This document shows, one piece after another, positions 33,667 to 46,263 of a stretch of 64,000 nt of DNA; the stretch's first letter is position 1, and every line of letters starts with the position of its first letter. The notes beneath the pieces were generated by a model that was not told the DNA's origin, did no database searches, and was given only the letters and a program-made list of their open reading frames with translations. The position numbers were made by a program, and so were the translations under genes. The stretch is taken from assembly GCF_003573695.1 (NCBI RefSeq), contig NC_039358.1:98580117-98644116 (forward strand), read 5' to 3'. Origin of the DNA: Papaver somniferum. Its lineage: Eukaryota > Streptophyta > Magnoliopsida > Ranunculales > Papaveraceae.

Positions 33667-36600
33667 CACGTAACAGTGGCGTTGTTGCGGGGTAAGCATG
33701 AGATGGTGACGGACAAAAGTAAAATCGAAGGGGCAAGACGTGAAGAGTTTGCCAGGGAAATTCAACTAACCTTTAGCGGAAGGCATGAGGAATCCGTGAT
33801 CCTTGCATTGACTACTTGGCGCATTTCTGGCTTGGGAATGGCGGACGACGCGGCTTTGAACGGTGGAGATTGCGTTGCTTTGAACGGTGAAGATGGTGCT
33901 TCAATCTTGGCCGAGCGGAGATGAATCTGCGGAATGGCGAATAGCGCGGCTAGCTTGGAAAGGCCGATGGTGCTGCTAGATCGGAATAGCGCTATTAACT
34001 TGGGCACGAACTTCTGGCACGAGCCTGGTGCGGCTGACTTGGAGTAGCGGATGGGTGCAGATAGATTGGAAGGGCCAATGGCATGACTAGCTTAGAAGGG
34101 CCAATGGCTTGGAGGGGCCAATGGCATGACTATCTTGGAAGGGCCAATGGCGTGCTGGCTTGGAAGGGCCAATGGCGCTGCTAGCTTGGACGCGGACTTC
34201 TAGCACGGGCGTGGTGCATCTGGCTTGGTAAAGATGAGGCCACGAGGCGTTGGAGTAGTGTTGGCATGGCCGTGGAGATTAGCGCCATGGAACGCCAATA
34301 CCGTGGGCCCAACTTCCTTCTTTCGTGCGTGTCAAAAAAGAGAAACCTTTCTCTATTCGAACTCCAAAAACACCATGCATATAAAAGGCGTTACCCATCT
34401 TCCTTACTTTCAAATTGTTTGCTTTGTTTCCACATCTTGGTGTTAGCGGCAAAGGCTTGGATCAGCGGAGAGAATAACATCAAAAGTAGGCGAGCGTATT
34501 TTAAGTATGTTTCTCAACGTTTCTTCTAGGAACGGTGATGATGGCACTGAAACTTTGGCTACCAAGCGGTGATGATAGCGCGGGAACTTTGGATACCAAG
34601 CTGTGATGATAGCGATGGAACTTTGGCTTCAAATGGCACTTGGAAGGCTTGCTATCTGGATCACAAAATCTTGGAGCGCTGGCGCGAACTTAACCATTGA
34701 GCGCTGGAGCCATGGAGAGTTGGCTTGACTACGGAGCGTTGGAGCCATGGAGAGTTAGCTTGACCACGGAGTGTTGGAGCCATGAAGAGTTTTCTTGACC
34801 ACGGAGTGCTGGAGCCATGGAGAGTTGCAGGTTGAGCGACTGGTGTTCGTTATGCTGTCGCGCTGCTGGTTCGTTCATGGAGCGGAGATATTGACACACT
34901 ACTTGTTCGGCTATGGAGCATGAGTGTGGTGTGCCCAGTCATCTATTCCCGTTCATGGAGCAGTAAGGAATCCTTATTCTTTTCAAACTCTAGAACTGCG
35001 TTCGTCTGGAAAGGGGTATCAACCCTCTTCTGTTTTTGTTGTTCGTCCAGCTTCGTGCTTTCATCTGCAGTATATGGCTCCTCTTCGTCATTTGTTAGCG
35101 GTGGTAGAGCGAGCATTAATAGTAACAAAGCAATCTCCAAATCAGCATCAAGGCGAGCCAAGAGACCTCAAGGTATGTGCTCTTGCATGTATCCACCCAA
35201 CAGTACCATCGATCTTCTCCAGAATGTGTAATAAGGTTCTGACTCCAGAAGAATGAGTATCTGACCTCTCCAGTGGATTTCAAAATTTACCGAACTCCAT
35301 TGCACTGATGGATGGATGAAATAATGTCAGGGCTAATCTTGGAGATTGTGGTTACGTCGTTGGTTCATCCTTGACTTTAGGTTATTTGGTACCTAGACTT
35401 TTGATTGCGATAATGACATGTTGTGGATGCTTGTATGATCGAAATTTTCCAGAGCCATTGGGTGAAATAGATGAATTGAGAGACGTTCCATTGCCGATGT
35501 GTTGCTATCAAGTCTTCAAGGACTTCGTTCCAAACGACATCCTTTGAACCACCTTCTGAACCTTGGACTATTGTATGGAATGGGATGCAGTGAGCATTGC
35601 CCAGTTATACTTCTGTTAGATCCGATGGTGTGGCCGGATATGTGAATATATCTCTATGGCGTACTATTGGGGTTTTTGATGCACGTGTACGGTTTGATAA
35701 ATTCTTGCGGCTCGTAAACTTCGACAGTGATGATGTTGAAATCAGAAATAACCTGGTTGAGGGCAGTGAAGGCATCCCATTCTGGTAGTCCCCATGTGAA
35801 ATTATCCTGAACCCATTTTCTCGTGGAAGATGTGCTTCTGCTGCATTCACTGATAAGGTGGTGACTGCGTTTAAGCTTCTAATCATGAAGGAGGCTTCAG
35901 TCCCTAAGTGTAGCCTACTTTAATTGCATCTACTTGAATCCACGCCTATGGGATTTGATACAATCTTATCATACTCTCCTGGATGTGATGCTGGGATACT
36001 TGGAATATCACATGGACGAAACATTCTGGATAACGAAGAAGTAGAAGTGAGAGAGTCGTGCCATTAATCGTGGCTCCCCCTGTCTCTTCAAGAAAAATGT
36101 TTCAGCCGCGTTTCAGGAGTTATTTCATGAATGCTTGATAGTTGTCGGGGAAGGACCGTGATGAGCAGTCCCAGTCGCACTTCTCTTTGGTTACTGAAGT
36201 TGTTTTCTCTGAGTAGGCTTGGGATCCACCGCGGCCTCGTAAGTGTTGCAGGCGCCTTCTAGACAGAGAGGTGATGATATTCTTACGCTAAACCTTTGAA
36301 GGGTGGATGATCTTGTCGTGGCGATGACTTTCGGTTGACCGTGTCTTCTGAGCTTTGATAGTGAAAGGATCTCGTGTAGAGCCTCAGTCCCCTGGTGTGG
36401 TTTACATGTTTATACCTGGTATGGTCGGAGAGTTGACCATGATAAGGATATCACCATCTTGCATCCGTACTAGTGACTCTGTTACTTCTTCCATGTGAAA
36501 CTAAAACATGGAGAAGTACGAATTACCCTTGTAGTGGTTGTCGCTATGGCGAAGCTCTGGCTGGTATCGACAAACGAGCAACAGTCATTGGCAGAAGATG

Positions 36601-36769
36601 TGATCAGAAGAGACTACATCGTCGTGGGAACCAAAATAGGTTGGCTGGAATTGCATGGGCGTCCATGGAAGCATCGGCTAGATGCGTAAGCGAGTAAACT
36701 GTTCACGACCACGAGCTTTGGAGAAATGGATCAAAAGTGGCCACATCTGCGATCCTTGGCTGGCTGTGA
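33667..36769. other. Non-coding interior of element B with short tandem arrays
   Basis: Units of CTTGGAAGGGCCAATGGC recur at about 34066-34190. Units of GGAGCCATGGAGAGTTGGCT with GACCACGGAGTGTT recur about four times at 34680-34830. No domain was recognised on either strand. Confidence 0.5.
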
Positions 36770-37435
36770 TCACGATCCTTGACAGGGAGGAGTGTGGCGA
36801 CTTCTGAAGAGAATGTTGAAGCGGTTTCTAGAGCGAAATATTGAAGCGGAGCGACTTCTGGCTCTGGAAGCGGAGCGGCTTCCCGAGAGAATGTTGAAGT
36901 GGTTTCCAGAGCGAAACATTGAAGCGGAACGACTTCTGGATATGGAACCGGAGCGGCTTCCCGAGAGAATGTTGAAGCGGAGCGGCTTCCCGAGAGAATA
37001 TTGAAGCAGAGCGGCTTCTGGTTCTGGAAACAGAGAGGCTTCCCGAGAGAATGTTGAAGCGGAGCGGCTTCCCGAGAGAATGTTGAAGGCGAAGCGGCTT
37101 CTGGCTCTGGAAGCGGAGCGGCTTCCCGAGAGAATGTTGAAGCGGAACGACTTCTGGTTCTGGAAGCGGAGCGGCTTCCCGAGAGAATGTTGAAGCGGAG
37201 CGGCTTCTGGCTCTGGAAGTGGAGCGGCTTCCCGAGAGAATGTTGAAGCGGTTTCCAGAGCGAAACATTGAAGAGGAGCGGCTTCTGGCTCTGGAAGCGG
37301 AGCGGCTTCCCGAGAGGATGTTGAAGCGGCTCCTGGAAAGAATTCCAGTGAGGGTTCCGTTAACCCTTGACTTCGAAAAACGAATTGATACGATATGGCA
37401 TATGGGAAGACGTCACAAATAGTACTGGTCAACAA
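36770..37435 (-). repeat. Coding-capable minisatellite in element B
   Basis: From about 36795 to 37330, subunits of 24-29 bp each start GAAGCGG and end CGGCTTCCCGAGAGAATGTT, CGGCTTCTGGCTCTG or TTTCCAGAGCGAAACATT. The minus strand, which is the element's sense strand, stays open over 221 codons and encodes repeats like REAAPLPEPEAAPLQHSLGK. The plus strand is also open in two stretches (ERLLALEAERLPERMLKR). GAAGCggagcgGCTTC is itself a short hairpin. Whether the minus frame is translated, as an extension of the gag region upstream, is unknown. Confidence 0.6.
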
Positions 37436-37451
37436 GTCGTGTTTTTTCTCC

Positions 37452-38236
37452 TCATGGGAAAGAATACGCTTCTTCTGTTTGATTTTCCCTTGCGATTCTC
37501 AGAGCCTTGATGGTTACAATGTTGAAATCGGAGGCCGCGTAAATCAGCGTGCTGTCAAACTCGACATCCTTCAAGTGAAGAGTGGTTAGGAGTCCCCAGT
37601 TCCATCTATCAATCGTGCTTTCCAGGAGGGGTTGGGTTTTTGGAACGGCTTCCCTGGCTGGAAACAACTGTTTTCCTGATACAGTGTGGTTGAGGGCTGC
37701 AAGTATGTCTTGACGATGCTCCTTGGAGAAATACAAAATCTCACACAAATGTTTCATCATAGGCTGCACGATTTGTGGATGGAGTCCCCAGAAATTATGC
37801 AGCTCATGATGGGAAGATGGTCTTGTGGGGTTGACGTGACTCTTGTGGTAGCCGCTCGTTAGTGTCTTGAGGAAAATAGGTATGTCCTTCTGAGTTGTAG
37901 CCATGTCTGTTTGAGCCCTACGAGAACCTTTTGCCTTTCCATCATATCAACAGTGGTAAGGGGATGTTGGCTTCCTCTGGCTTCTCCAGCCTCTCGTCTC
38001 AGTGATGGAGTAGCAGCGTCTCTGGTGATGGTTGGAGGTGTCAGACTTGTAGAAACATTGGGAGAGGCGGCAGCGGCTCTGGCGATCGGTGGTATAACAC
38101 CTGAAGGAACATTTTCCGCGCTGCTGGTGTTGGCGGGTGGCGTATTAATGCCACTGGAAAGAGCGTTAGTATTAGGGATGGTTTCAGCGCTAGTGTTCTC
38201 AGGGTTTGTTACCGATCCGGGCCTGAGTTCTACCAT
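37452..38236 (-). pseudogene. gag-like N-terminal region of element B
   Basis: The frame opens at ATG 38236 with MVELRPGSVTNPENTSAETI, and element C has the matching start MVGLRSGLVTNPNANNAITS at 61448. A Ser/Thr/Ala/Pro-rich stretch follows (to 37859) with MMERQKVLVGLKQ near its end. A frameshift in 37859-37904 leads to a second frame (ending 37452) with HHELHNFWGLHPQIVQPMMK and HTVSGKQLFPAREAVPK. No zinc knuckle or canonical gag core is visible. The annotation as gag rests on position just after the PBS and on homology to C. Confidence 0.45.
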
Positions 38237-38302
38237 CTTGAGAACGTGTTGAAGAATGGAAATGGAAATTGGAAATTGATGTTGCAACCGAAAGATTTGA
38301 TC

Positions 38303-38321
38303 TCCCACTATGGTCGCCAAT
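38303..38321 (-). other. Primer-binding site of element B
   Basis: The minus strand reads TTGGCGACCATAGTGGGAG directly after the LTR end CAAACA. Element C has the same site with one C/T change. I do not name the tRNA. Confidence 0.7.
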
Positions 38322-39811
38322 TGTTTGTGGGTGAAAACCGTTTCTGCTGATTTTGGTAATTTCGGGTGTGTGGGTGAGAAACGAGTCTAAACCCTAAACA
38401 ATGTACTGCACGGGAGTACTTTTGATTCGAGAGATCAATCTGTACAATCCTGTCCAAAACCAAGAAATGGTCGTTCCAGGATTGCTTCGGTCACAAAGTG
38501 AAGGAGAAGGGTTGGTCTTAGGGAGGGAGGCGAAGAAAGTGTTGAGACCAGAATAGTTGATTCTGGAAGTGTGGGCGTTTTGTGACTTGTATCAGAAAGT
38601 AGAACTGGTAAGCCAAATGGAAAGCTACCAGGTGATTTCTAGATGTTGTATGTTACCGACCAAAAAACCATTTTTTCTGGTAGAAATAGGTGAGACCTAT
38701 TTATACAAGTCATAGTGAAACGTACTCTGGTCTCGTAGGAAGTGGAAACGATTGAGTGGTGGAAGAAAAGAGTAACGTGTAAGTGCCAGACGTTATGCTT
38801 CCATGATGAAGGAAGTAAATTTGTGTAACCGCCGGTCATTACTCTTCCATGATGAAGGAAATGTATTGTTTACACCGTTACTTTTCACCACCACTAATTA
38901 TCCTACTTCATGCCACTTTCTTGTAACGGGCGCATTGCATGCCGCACGCTGTAAACCGCCAGACCAATACCCTGATGAGAATCCCCCAGTTTGTGACATA
39001 TTTTGATGTCTCGAGTGTTTTCGTGGAAAACATGTAGCACTTTGCTACGTGTGGCAAGTTAAAATCGAGAGGCTTTTCGTAGGTAAATAACATGTGATGC
39101 TAGGCTCGTCTTGGCTAGTCGCCTAAAACTTGTCGCGAGCTTACCGGTTGGGTGGTGAACTTCGATAGCCGAGATCGCATCTTATGAATAAGGGCAGTCG
39201 TTGATTGTGGCTACCTCGTGTTGGCTTCTGGGCGCAGCGGCATGGCTCGTGCATGCCAGTGGCATGATGGTGCAAGTGGTTCCTGATGTAGCCATGGTCG
39301 TTGGGTTTAGGCGGTTGGTCGCCTAAAAGTTTCCACAAGTCCATCAGTTCGGTGGCAAACTTGGATGGCTGAGATTGCATCTCATGAAGAAGGATGGCTA
39401 TTGATTATGACCACATCTTGTTGTATAGTGGTATGTCAGTGATGTTGCGGCATGGCCGAAGCTAAAAATTGGCTCCGCAGCCAAAGTTAGGGTTTGGCGT
39501 CGTGGAAGGTTTTGGCGTGGCCAAGTCTTGGCGCCATGGAAGGATTTGGGCGTGGCCAAGTCTTGGCGCTGTTGGAAGGATTTGGCATGGCAAAGTCTTG
39601 GCTCCGTTGCAAGGATTTGGCGTGGCCAAGTCTTGGCGCCGTTGGAAGAATTCCCCATGGGAGAATTAGGGCTTGGCATGGCCAAGACTCCATGGAAGAA
39701 TTCCCCGTGGGAGAATTAAGATTTAGCGTGACCAAGGTGCCATGGAATAATTCCCCATGGGAGAATTAGGGCTTGGCATGGCCAAGGCGCCATGGATGAA
39801 TTCCCGGTGGG
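38322..39811 (-). repeat. 5' LTR of element B, truncated
   Basis: This matches 30955-32600 but lacks the LTR's far part, roughly 1.0-1.2 kb. It stops after GAATTCCCGGTGGG within a minisatellite unit, where Athila sequence starts. A small internal deletion relative to the left LTR lies near 39420. Confidence 0.85.
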
Positions 39812-42800
39812 CATTGTTACGTATCTCCTCTAGCTCATTGATTTGTAGTTGCCTTTGTTTCCCCGCTTTGGCATACTCCATCTTGCACATCTTTACCGCC
39901 TATAAAGCCTTATGCTCAAGTTCAACTGGGAGATGACAAGCTTTTCCATAAACCAATCGATGTGGAGACATATCAATCGGTGTCTTGTATGTCGTTCTAT
40001 ATGCCCAAAGTGCATCGTTGAGTCTATAACTCAAATCCTTCCGCGTAGTGTTAACGGTTTTCTCAAGGATGGACTTAATGTCACGATTAGAAATTTCAGC
40101 TTGCCCACTAGTTTGTGGGTGATACGGCGTACCAATCTTGTGTGTAATGTTGTACTTCTTCAGGAGAGCATGGAAGGATTTATTGAAGTGCGAGCCTCCA
40201 TCACTGATAACTACTCTTGGTGTACCATGTCTAGAGAAAATATATTTCTTCACGAACTCACAAACAACTTGAGAATCATTAGTAGGGGTGGCTTTATCTT
40301 CCACCCATTTAGAAACATAATCCACAACAAGAAGTATATAAAATTTTCAATTCAAATTAACAAAAGGACCCATAAAATCAATGCCCCACACATCAAAAAT
40401 CTCGACAGTGAGAATAGAATTGAGTGGCATTTGATTTCGAGCACCTAGATTGCCCGTTCGTTGGCATCTATCACAAGATTTGCAAAAAGCATATGCATCC
40501 TCAAATAGGGTAGGCCAATAAAATCCACTCTCAAGGACTTTGAGAGCGGTACGTTTTGCACCAAAGTGACCACCACAAGCATAAGAATGACAAAAAGATA
40601 GAATTGATTGAAATTCAGAGTTTGGTACGCACCTGCGGATAATTTGATCAGCACCATATTTCCACAAGTAGGGCTCATCCCACACATACTGCTTAGTTAT
40701 ATTCTTAAGCTTTAGCTTTTGAAAAGTAGACATTGTACTAGGTACTTTACTTGTAACCAAAATAGTTCATTATATCAGCATACCAAGGTGTTGATTCTTC
40801 AATCGAGAAAAGTTGTTCGTCTGGAAAACGATCTTGTAAGGGAAGTTCTTCTTCGGAAACAACAAGTTTACTAAGATGATCAGCAACTGTGTTCTCAACA
40901 CCTTTCTTATCTCTATTTTCCATATTGAATTCTTGTAGCAAAAGAATCCAACGTATGAGTCTTGGCTTAGCCTCCTTCTTTTCCAATAGGTACCGTAGTG
41001 TTGCATGATCAGAATATACAATCACATTGGTACCCACCAAATAATCTCTAAATTTTTATAATGCAAATATTATAGCCAAAAACTCTTCTCAATAGTAGAA
41101 TAATTGATTTGAGCATCGTTTAGGGTCCTTGATGCATAATAAATCACATGTGACCTCTTGTCTACTTTTTGACCCAAAACAGCTCCGACTGCATAATCAC
41201 TTGCATCACACATTAACTCGAACGGCAAACTCCAGTCAGGTGACTTAATAATTGGTGCAGTAGTCAACAATTCATTAAATTTATTAAAGGCATCCTTGCA
41301 CTCCTGGACGAAGTTAAAGGCAACCTCCTTTTGCAACAATTTGCACATCGACATTGAGATTTTGGAGAAATCTTTGATAAACCTCTTATAAAAACCTGCA
41401 TGACCGAGAAACGAGCGAATTTCCCTCACCGAAGTGGGGTATTGTAAGTTCCTAATCAAGTCTATCTTTGCCTTGTCTACTTCGAGCCCTTGAGAGGACA
41501 CGATGTCACCAAGTACAATCCCATGGTTTACCATAAAATGACATTTCTACCAGTTTAAAACAAGATTAGTGTCTATGCATCTTTTAAGCACAAGTTCAAT
41601 ATTATTTAAACAAATATCAAATGAATCCCCATAAACACTAAAGTCTTCCACAAATACCTCAATGATGTTTTCCACATAATCAGAAAATATACTAACCATA
41701 CATCTCAGAAAAGTGGCAGGCGCATTGCAAAGACCAAATGGCATTCTTCTATATGCAAATGTATCAAAGGGACAAGTAAAAGTAGTCTTCTCTTGATCCT
41801 CTGGTACAATAACAATTTGATTGTATCCCGAATAACCATCCAAAAAGCAATAGTGTGAATGTCCCGCTAACCTCTCTAACATATGATCAATGAAAGGCAA
41901 AGGAAAGTGATCCTTGCGGGTAGTCGAATTGAGCTTTCTGTAGTCTATGCACACTCTCCATCCTGTTTGAACTCTTGTAGGAACAAGTTCATCATCTTGA
42001 TTTCTAACAACAGTGACACCTAATTTCTTAGGCACCACTTGCACCGGACTAACCCATTTGCTGTCAGAAATTGGGCAAATCACCCCCACACTTAGTAATT
42101 TGAGGATCTCTTTCTTCACGACCTCCATCATTGGGGGGTTAAGCCTATGCTTAGCATCACGTACTGACTTGATATCATCTTCCATAAGGATTATATGCAT
42201 GCACATGGCCGGAATAATGCCTTTGATATCAGCAATTGTCCAACCAATAGCCGTTTTGTGCTCTTTCAGAACCCTAAGGAGGCGTTCTTCCTGTACTGCT
42301 GTGAGATTCTTTGCAATAATGATCGGAAGCTCTTCCCCATCACCCAAGTAAGCATACTTTAAGTGATTAGGTAGAGGTTTCAACTCTAATTTAGGTGCCT
42401 GCACAACAGAAGGTAAATGAACTTCATTAGTTACAGGTAAAGAGATATATGAAATATTACATGTTCTAACTTCTTGTGATGCCGTTAAAGCACCACATGT
42501 CTCAACAAACTCCTTGGGAATATCAACATCCAAGTTAGGCATGCCAAGTACATCCAAATCAATGTTATTTCGTAGCACAGATTCAAGTTCATCTTCGTTG
42601 ATCAAATCAAACATCTGTTGTGCCAATGAATCAATAACATCAACATAAAATGCGGAATGGATATCACTTGGATAACGCATAGCTCCAAAAATATTGAAGC
42701 GTATAACCTCTTTGTCAAACTCCATAGTGAGTATCCTAGTATCACAATCAATCTTCGTCTTAGCAGTCTTTATAAATGGTCTCCCAAGAAGTAATGAAGT

Positions 42801-43415
42801 AGACAAACAATTGTCCCCATTCTGCATATCCACAACAAAGAAATCAACCGGAAAGATTAGTTCATTCACTTGCACCAACATGTCTTCCTCGAGTCCCTTA
42901 AGATATATGTTAGACTTATTAGCTAATTGAATGATAATTCTTGTCTCCTTTAAAGGTCCAAGATTCAATGAATCATAAACATCGACTGACATCACACTTA
43001 TGGAAGATCCCAAATCAAGCAAAGCACGCTCAAACCGTTTGTCACCAATAGTAATTGGCACTGTCAAACCACCTGGATCTTTACATTCTACAGGCATTTT
43101 CTTTAGAAACATAGCTGAGGCACTTTCTCCCACCTGAGTGATCTCGTTAGCAATCAACCTCTCCTTCCTTGTACACAAATTCTTCAGAACTTTGGCATAC
43201 ATGGGTACTGTTCTGATGGCTTCAATAAATGAAATGTTGATATGCACCTTGCTGAAAATATCCATAATCTCCTTGTCTACAGCTTGCTTCTTTGACTTGG
43301 CAAAACGACTAGGAAAAGGAGGTGGTGTGGTAAAAGTAGGAACTGTGTCCTTAGGTTGGCCAGTTGAGCTTGGCTTTTGCTTTGGAACAGTTTCCACCTC
43401 TACTTCCTCTTCCAA
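39812..43415 (-). pseudogene. Athila pol: protease, RT, RNase H, integrase (broken)
   Basis: A 622-codon frame (43415-41547) holds the protease (ALLDLGSSISVMSVDVYDSL) and RT (WRVCIDYRKLNSTTRKDHFP, FLDGYSGYNQI, FAYRRMPFGLCNAPATF). The catalytic FVDD box reads FVED, a changed active-site residue. An in-frame TAG at 41547-41549 (NLVLNW*KCHF) interrupts the RT. The rest continues to 41070 (GFYKRFIKDFS, LPFELMCDASDYAVGAVLGQ). A frameshift and a TAA follow, then RNase H ([13 protein letters not shown], 41040-40747). Another shift leads to the H2C2 finger (HSYACGGHFGAKRT...C..C, about 40590-40440), an in-frame TGA near 40347, and integrase ([25 protein letters not shown]). It is non-functional. Confidence 0.9.
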
Positions 43416-43594
43416 GTCGTGACTAACCTTTTCTTGTTATTTTAGATCTTCTGTTTGCTTCCCACTTCTTAGAGTTACAACATTGACGTTCGCTCTTGGA
43501 TTCACAAAAGGCTGTGATGACAACTTTGCCGAATTCTGTGCTTTTATTTCATTCATGTCTGTATCCAATTGTCCCATTTGAAGTTGCAAGTCCT

Positions 43595-44171
43595 TTATAT
43601 CCATATCTTATTTCTGCAAGATTGCATCTTGACGTTGAGCATTGGCATCATCATTTTCATCATCTCCTCTAAACAAGAATTTTGAGTCTGCTGTTGAGGC
43701 TGAGGTGGAGGTTGTGGTTGGAACTGTGGTTGTTGAAAACCACTCTGTCGCCCATAAGGATTAGGAATTGCAGCTTGCTGATTTACATAACTGAATTTTG
43801 GGTGATCTTTCCAACCTGGATTATAAGTATTAGAGTAGGGATCATACCTTGGCCTCCGATTAGGGAACACAACATTCACCTGTTCAGACTCTTCTTCATA
43901 AGTAGGAATAATTACTGCTGCCATTCGTTGTACTACCTTCTCTATGTTGTTCATACGTTGCTCTGATTGTGCAGAATCTCCCATCTCGCTATCTCTTCTG
44001 ACATTGGAGTTGTTTCTGGTGTAGAATTTTTGAACACTGGAAGCCATACTCTCAATCAAACTGGTTTCCTGCGAGATTGTCATCTCAGTAAGTGAACCAC
44101 CGGCAGCCGCATAAATCAAGTTCCTCTGTTCTGGAAGTAATCCTACGTAGAAGTATTGAGGATATATTATG
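43595..44171 (-). pseudogene. Athila gag C-terminal fragment
   Basis: The minus frame enters at the element C border as PQYFYVGLLPEQRNLIYAAA, typical of Athila gag. It then gives EMTISQETSLIESMASSVQK, a tyrosine/proline-rich region (RRPRYDPYSNTYNPGWKDHP) and a glutamine-rich tail. The N-terminal half is missing and is expected beyond element C's other LTR, outside the window. Confidence 0.75.
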
Positions 44172-45052
44172 CGTGGATGGGGAAAAACGGGTCGCCGGTT
44201 TTTTGGGAAAGTGGAGAGTCGAGCGTGCTGTCGAGACTCCTCAGCCGGGCAAAGTGTTAATCCTCACACATATGCATCGCTGCAAAGGGGGTGCTTAGAT
44301 TTGGGAAATCAATCTGTATGACTCCGGCCTAAACCAAGAAAATGGCCGTTCCAGAGTCAATGCGGTCGCAAAGAGGGATATGGGTTGATCCGTAGGAGGG
44401 AAGCTGAGAATTGTGTGGGATCAGTGATGATCGAGGATTGTGGATGTGTTGAAGATTTCAGCAATATTGATGAACTGTTGAGTTCTAATAAGTTTTGATG
44501 GATTTATGAATTCTTGAGAGTGATTACTCGTAGAATTCTTGTTAGACGTGTATTCGAGTGTTCGAATGTTGTCCTTCAATCATGAATTCAGAGACTTATT
44601 TATACTGTCAGAGTAGTAACACCACTGATCCCTGTAAGTGTGACGGTTTCTTGAGTGGAAGAGTGGGAAAGTGGGAGTTCGTGGTAAATTCAGTTCCACG
44701 TCGTGTGGAGACTTGATTGATCGTGCACCCACTACTTTGCTAACTCCTTCAACCGTTTACACGACTTACGCACATTTCTCGTTGTGGACGAATCCACGTG
44801 TCGTAGACCGCCATTCCAAAACCCTAAGTGATATCCCCCCATTTGTGACGTGATTGATGTCTCACAAATCGTGGAGTCTGCGGGGCAGACGTGTTTTGAT
44901 TAGTCAATTGTTGACTGATTAGACAATGAGTCTAAGTTTTGGTGAATCGAGCATGAATGGTGAATGCTCAGCGATTCATGGATCGAACATGTAGTTCTTT
45001 GAAGGAACGTCAGTATTGTTGATTCATTGATGAATTACTGACTAGTTGAACT

Positions 45053-45351
45053 ATTGAGCAAGTATTGCTCAATTCTGCGAACTACGAGAATTTAATGAGC
45101 AACTGAGAAAGTATTGCTCAGTTCTGCAAATGTTGAGAATTTGATGGACAACTGAGCAAGTATTGCTCAACTCTGCAAATTACTGAATATTAAGAATTTG
45201 ATGGGCAACTGAGCAAGTATTGCTCAATTCACCAAATTAATGATTTTGATAATCTGACGTGCAACTGAGCAAGTATTGCTCAATTCGACGAATTATCGAT
45301 GAATTGCCGAATATTGATTATATTCGGGTAATCGAGCAAGTGTTGCTCGAT
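45053..45351. repeat. Array of six GAGCAA-GTA-TTGCTC hairpins in the C LTR
   Basis: Units about 50-60 bases apart carry TGAGCAAGTATTGCTCA. The first has outer arms ATT/AAT. The second reads AACTGAG...CTCAGTT. The sixth reads ATCGAGCAAGTGTTGCTCGAT, where both arms differ from the first in a matched way. Units 3 to 5 have outer mismatches. The second LTR has the same array at 62386-62684. Confidence 0.8.
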
Positions 45352-46263
45352 TCAGCCAATTATTTACTGGTGACGTGACCTAGTAAAATATCAACTAAAA
45401 TATTGATGCTGATTAGTGAATCAACATAAATTTTATTACTGGTCGAAGAGTGCTCAGAATGATGGTTTCACAGAGCGTTCATTCGAAAACCCTAATTTTT
45501 GGTAAATCCTCCATCAATTGGGGAATTGCTGAAAATTGATCATGAATGATAGGGAACGACCACATGGGATAAGGAACGTCCATGTGGTGTCCAGTGCTTG
45601 AGTGAACTCTTACCAGGATTATCAGTTTGAGAGTTGGTGAAAAATCATGAATAAATGGTGGATTCACCATTTACTGAAAATATTGTTGTGTTCAGCATTA
45701 GGTGTAAAACCTAGGTATGAAATGAGGACCGATCAAGAGGGTATGGGACCGGCTCTAGGTGGTCACGTGACCAGTCGTTTGGAGGATTCTCCAGTTGGTT
45801 GGAGAGAATTCGGGCCCAGTATGAGCAATTGAACAAATTATGTCAGAATTGCGAACACGTGTGGGACCGGCTTCGTGCAAGCCCTAGGAACGACGTGGTC
45901 GGTCATGGAGGCATGCACGTGTTTCCATGATGTCCATGTCTTCATACTGAGAGTTTCAGTATTTTTTGATGCACATTTGAGCAATATCGTGAATTTTCAG
46001 AAGAGTTTCATCTTGGCTGAGAATTCTCGATTTTTGGTGGAATGAGCATGTATGCTCAATTCATCAATATTTTAAAAATATAAAATATTTTAATATTTAA
46101 AATTACCGTGAGAGGCTAGCCGGCCGTGTGACCATGTTGGCTTTTGGTTTTTTCATGATTCGAGCAATATTTGAGAAAATATGGAGAACTCACGAATTTT
46201 ACTCAAACCCAGGAGTTTCATGAAATGGGAAAATAATAATTATGAGAAATTAGGGATTGCAAG

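Larger units (their letters stand above)
30955..39811 (-). mobile_element. Element B: non-autonomous LTR retrotransposon, 5' LTR truncated
   Basis: Orientation is minus. The 3' LTR is at 30955-33649 and the polypurine tract at 33650-33666. The interior is 33667-38304, the primer-binding site about 38303-38321, and the incomplete 5' LTR 38322-39811. The LTRs begin TGTTGATGG and end CACAAACA on the minus strand. The interior has only a gag-like N-terminal region and a coding minisatellite, with no pol. At 39811 the 5' LTR stops mid-minisatellite and runs straight into an Athila integrase gene, so no TSD can be checked. It shares PBS, PPT and gag start with element C. Confidence 0.85.
39812..44171 (-). 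mobile_element. Element E: Athila-type Ty3/gypsy fragment (gag to integrase)
   Basis: This 4.36-kb minus-strand fragment runs from the C-terminal half of gag through protease, RT, RNase H and zinc finger to integrase, with no LTR at either end. It begins mid-gag at the left edge of element C's LTR and ends mid-integrase at the broken LTR of element B. Lineage is judged from the integrase text ([20 protein letters not shown]) and the protease DLGSS variant, both typical of Athila. Confidence 0.85.

Noticed and set aside
39912..40448. 178-residue plus-strand ORF over the Athila integrase
   Set aside because: It is the antisense shadow of the integrase and zinc-finger frames.
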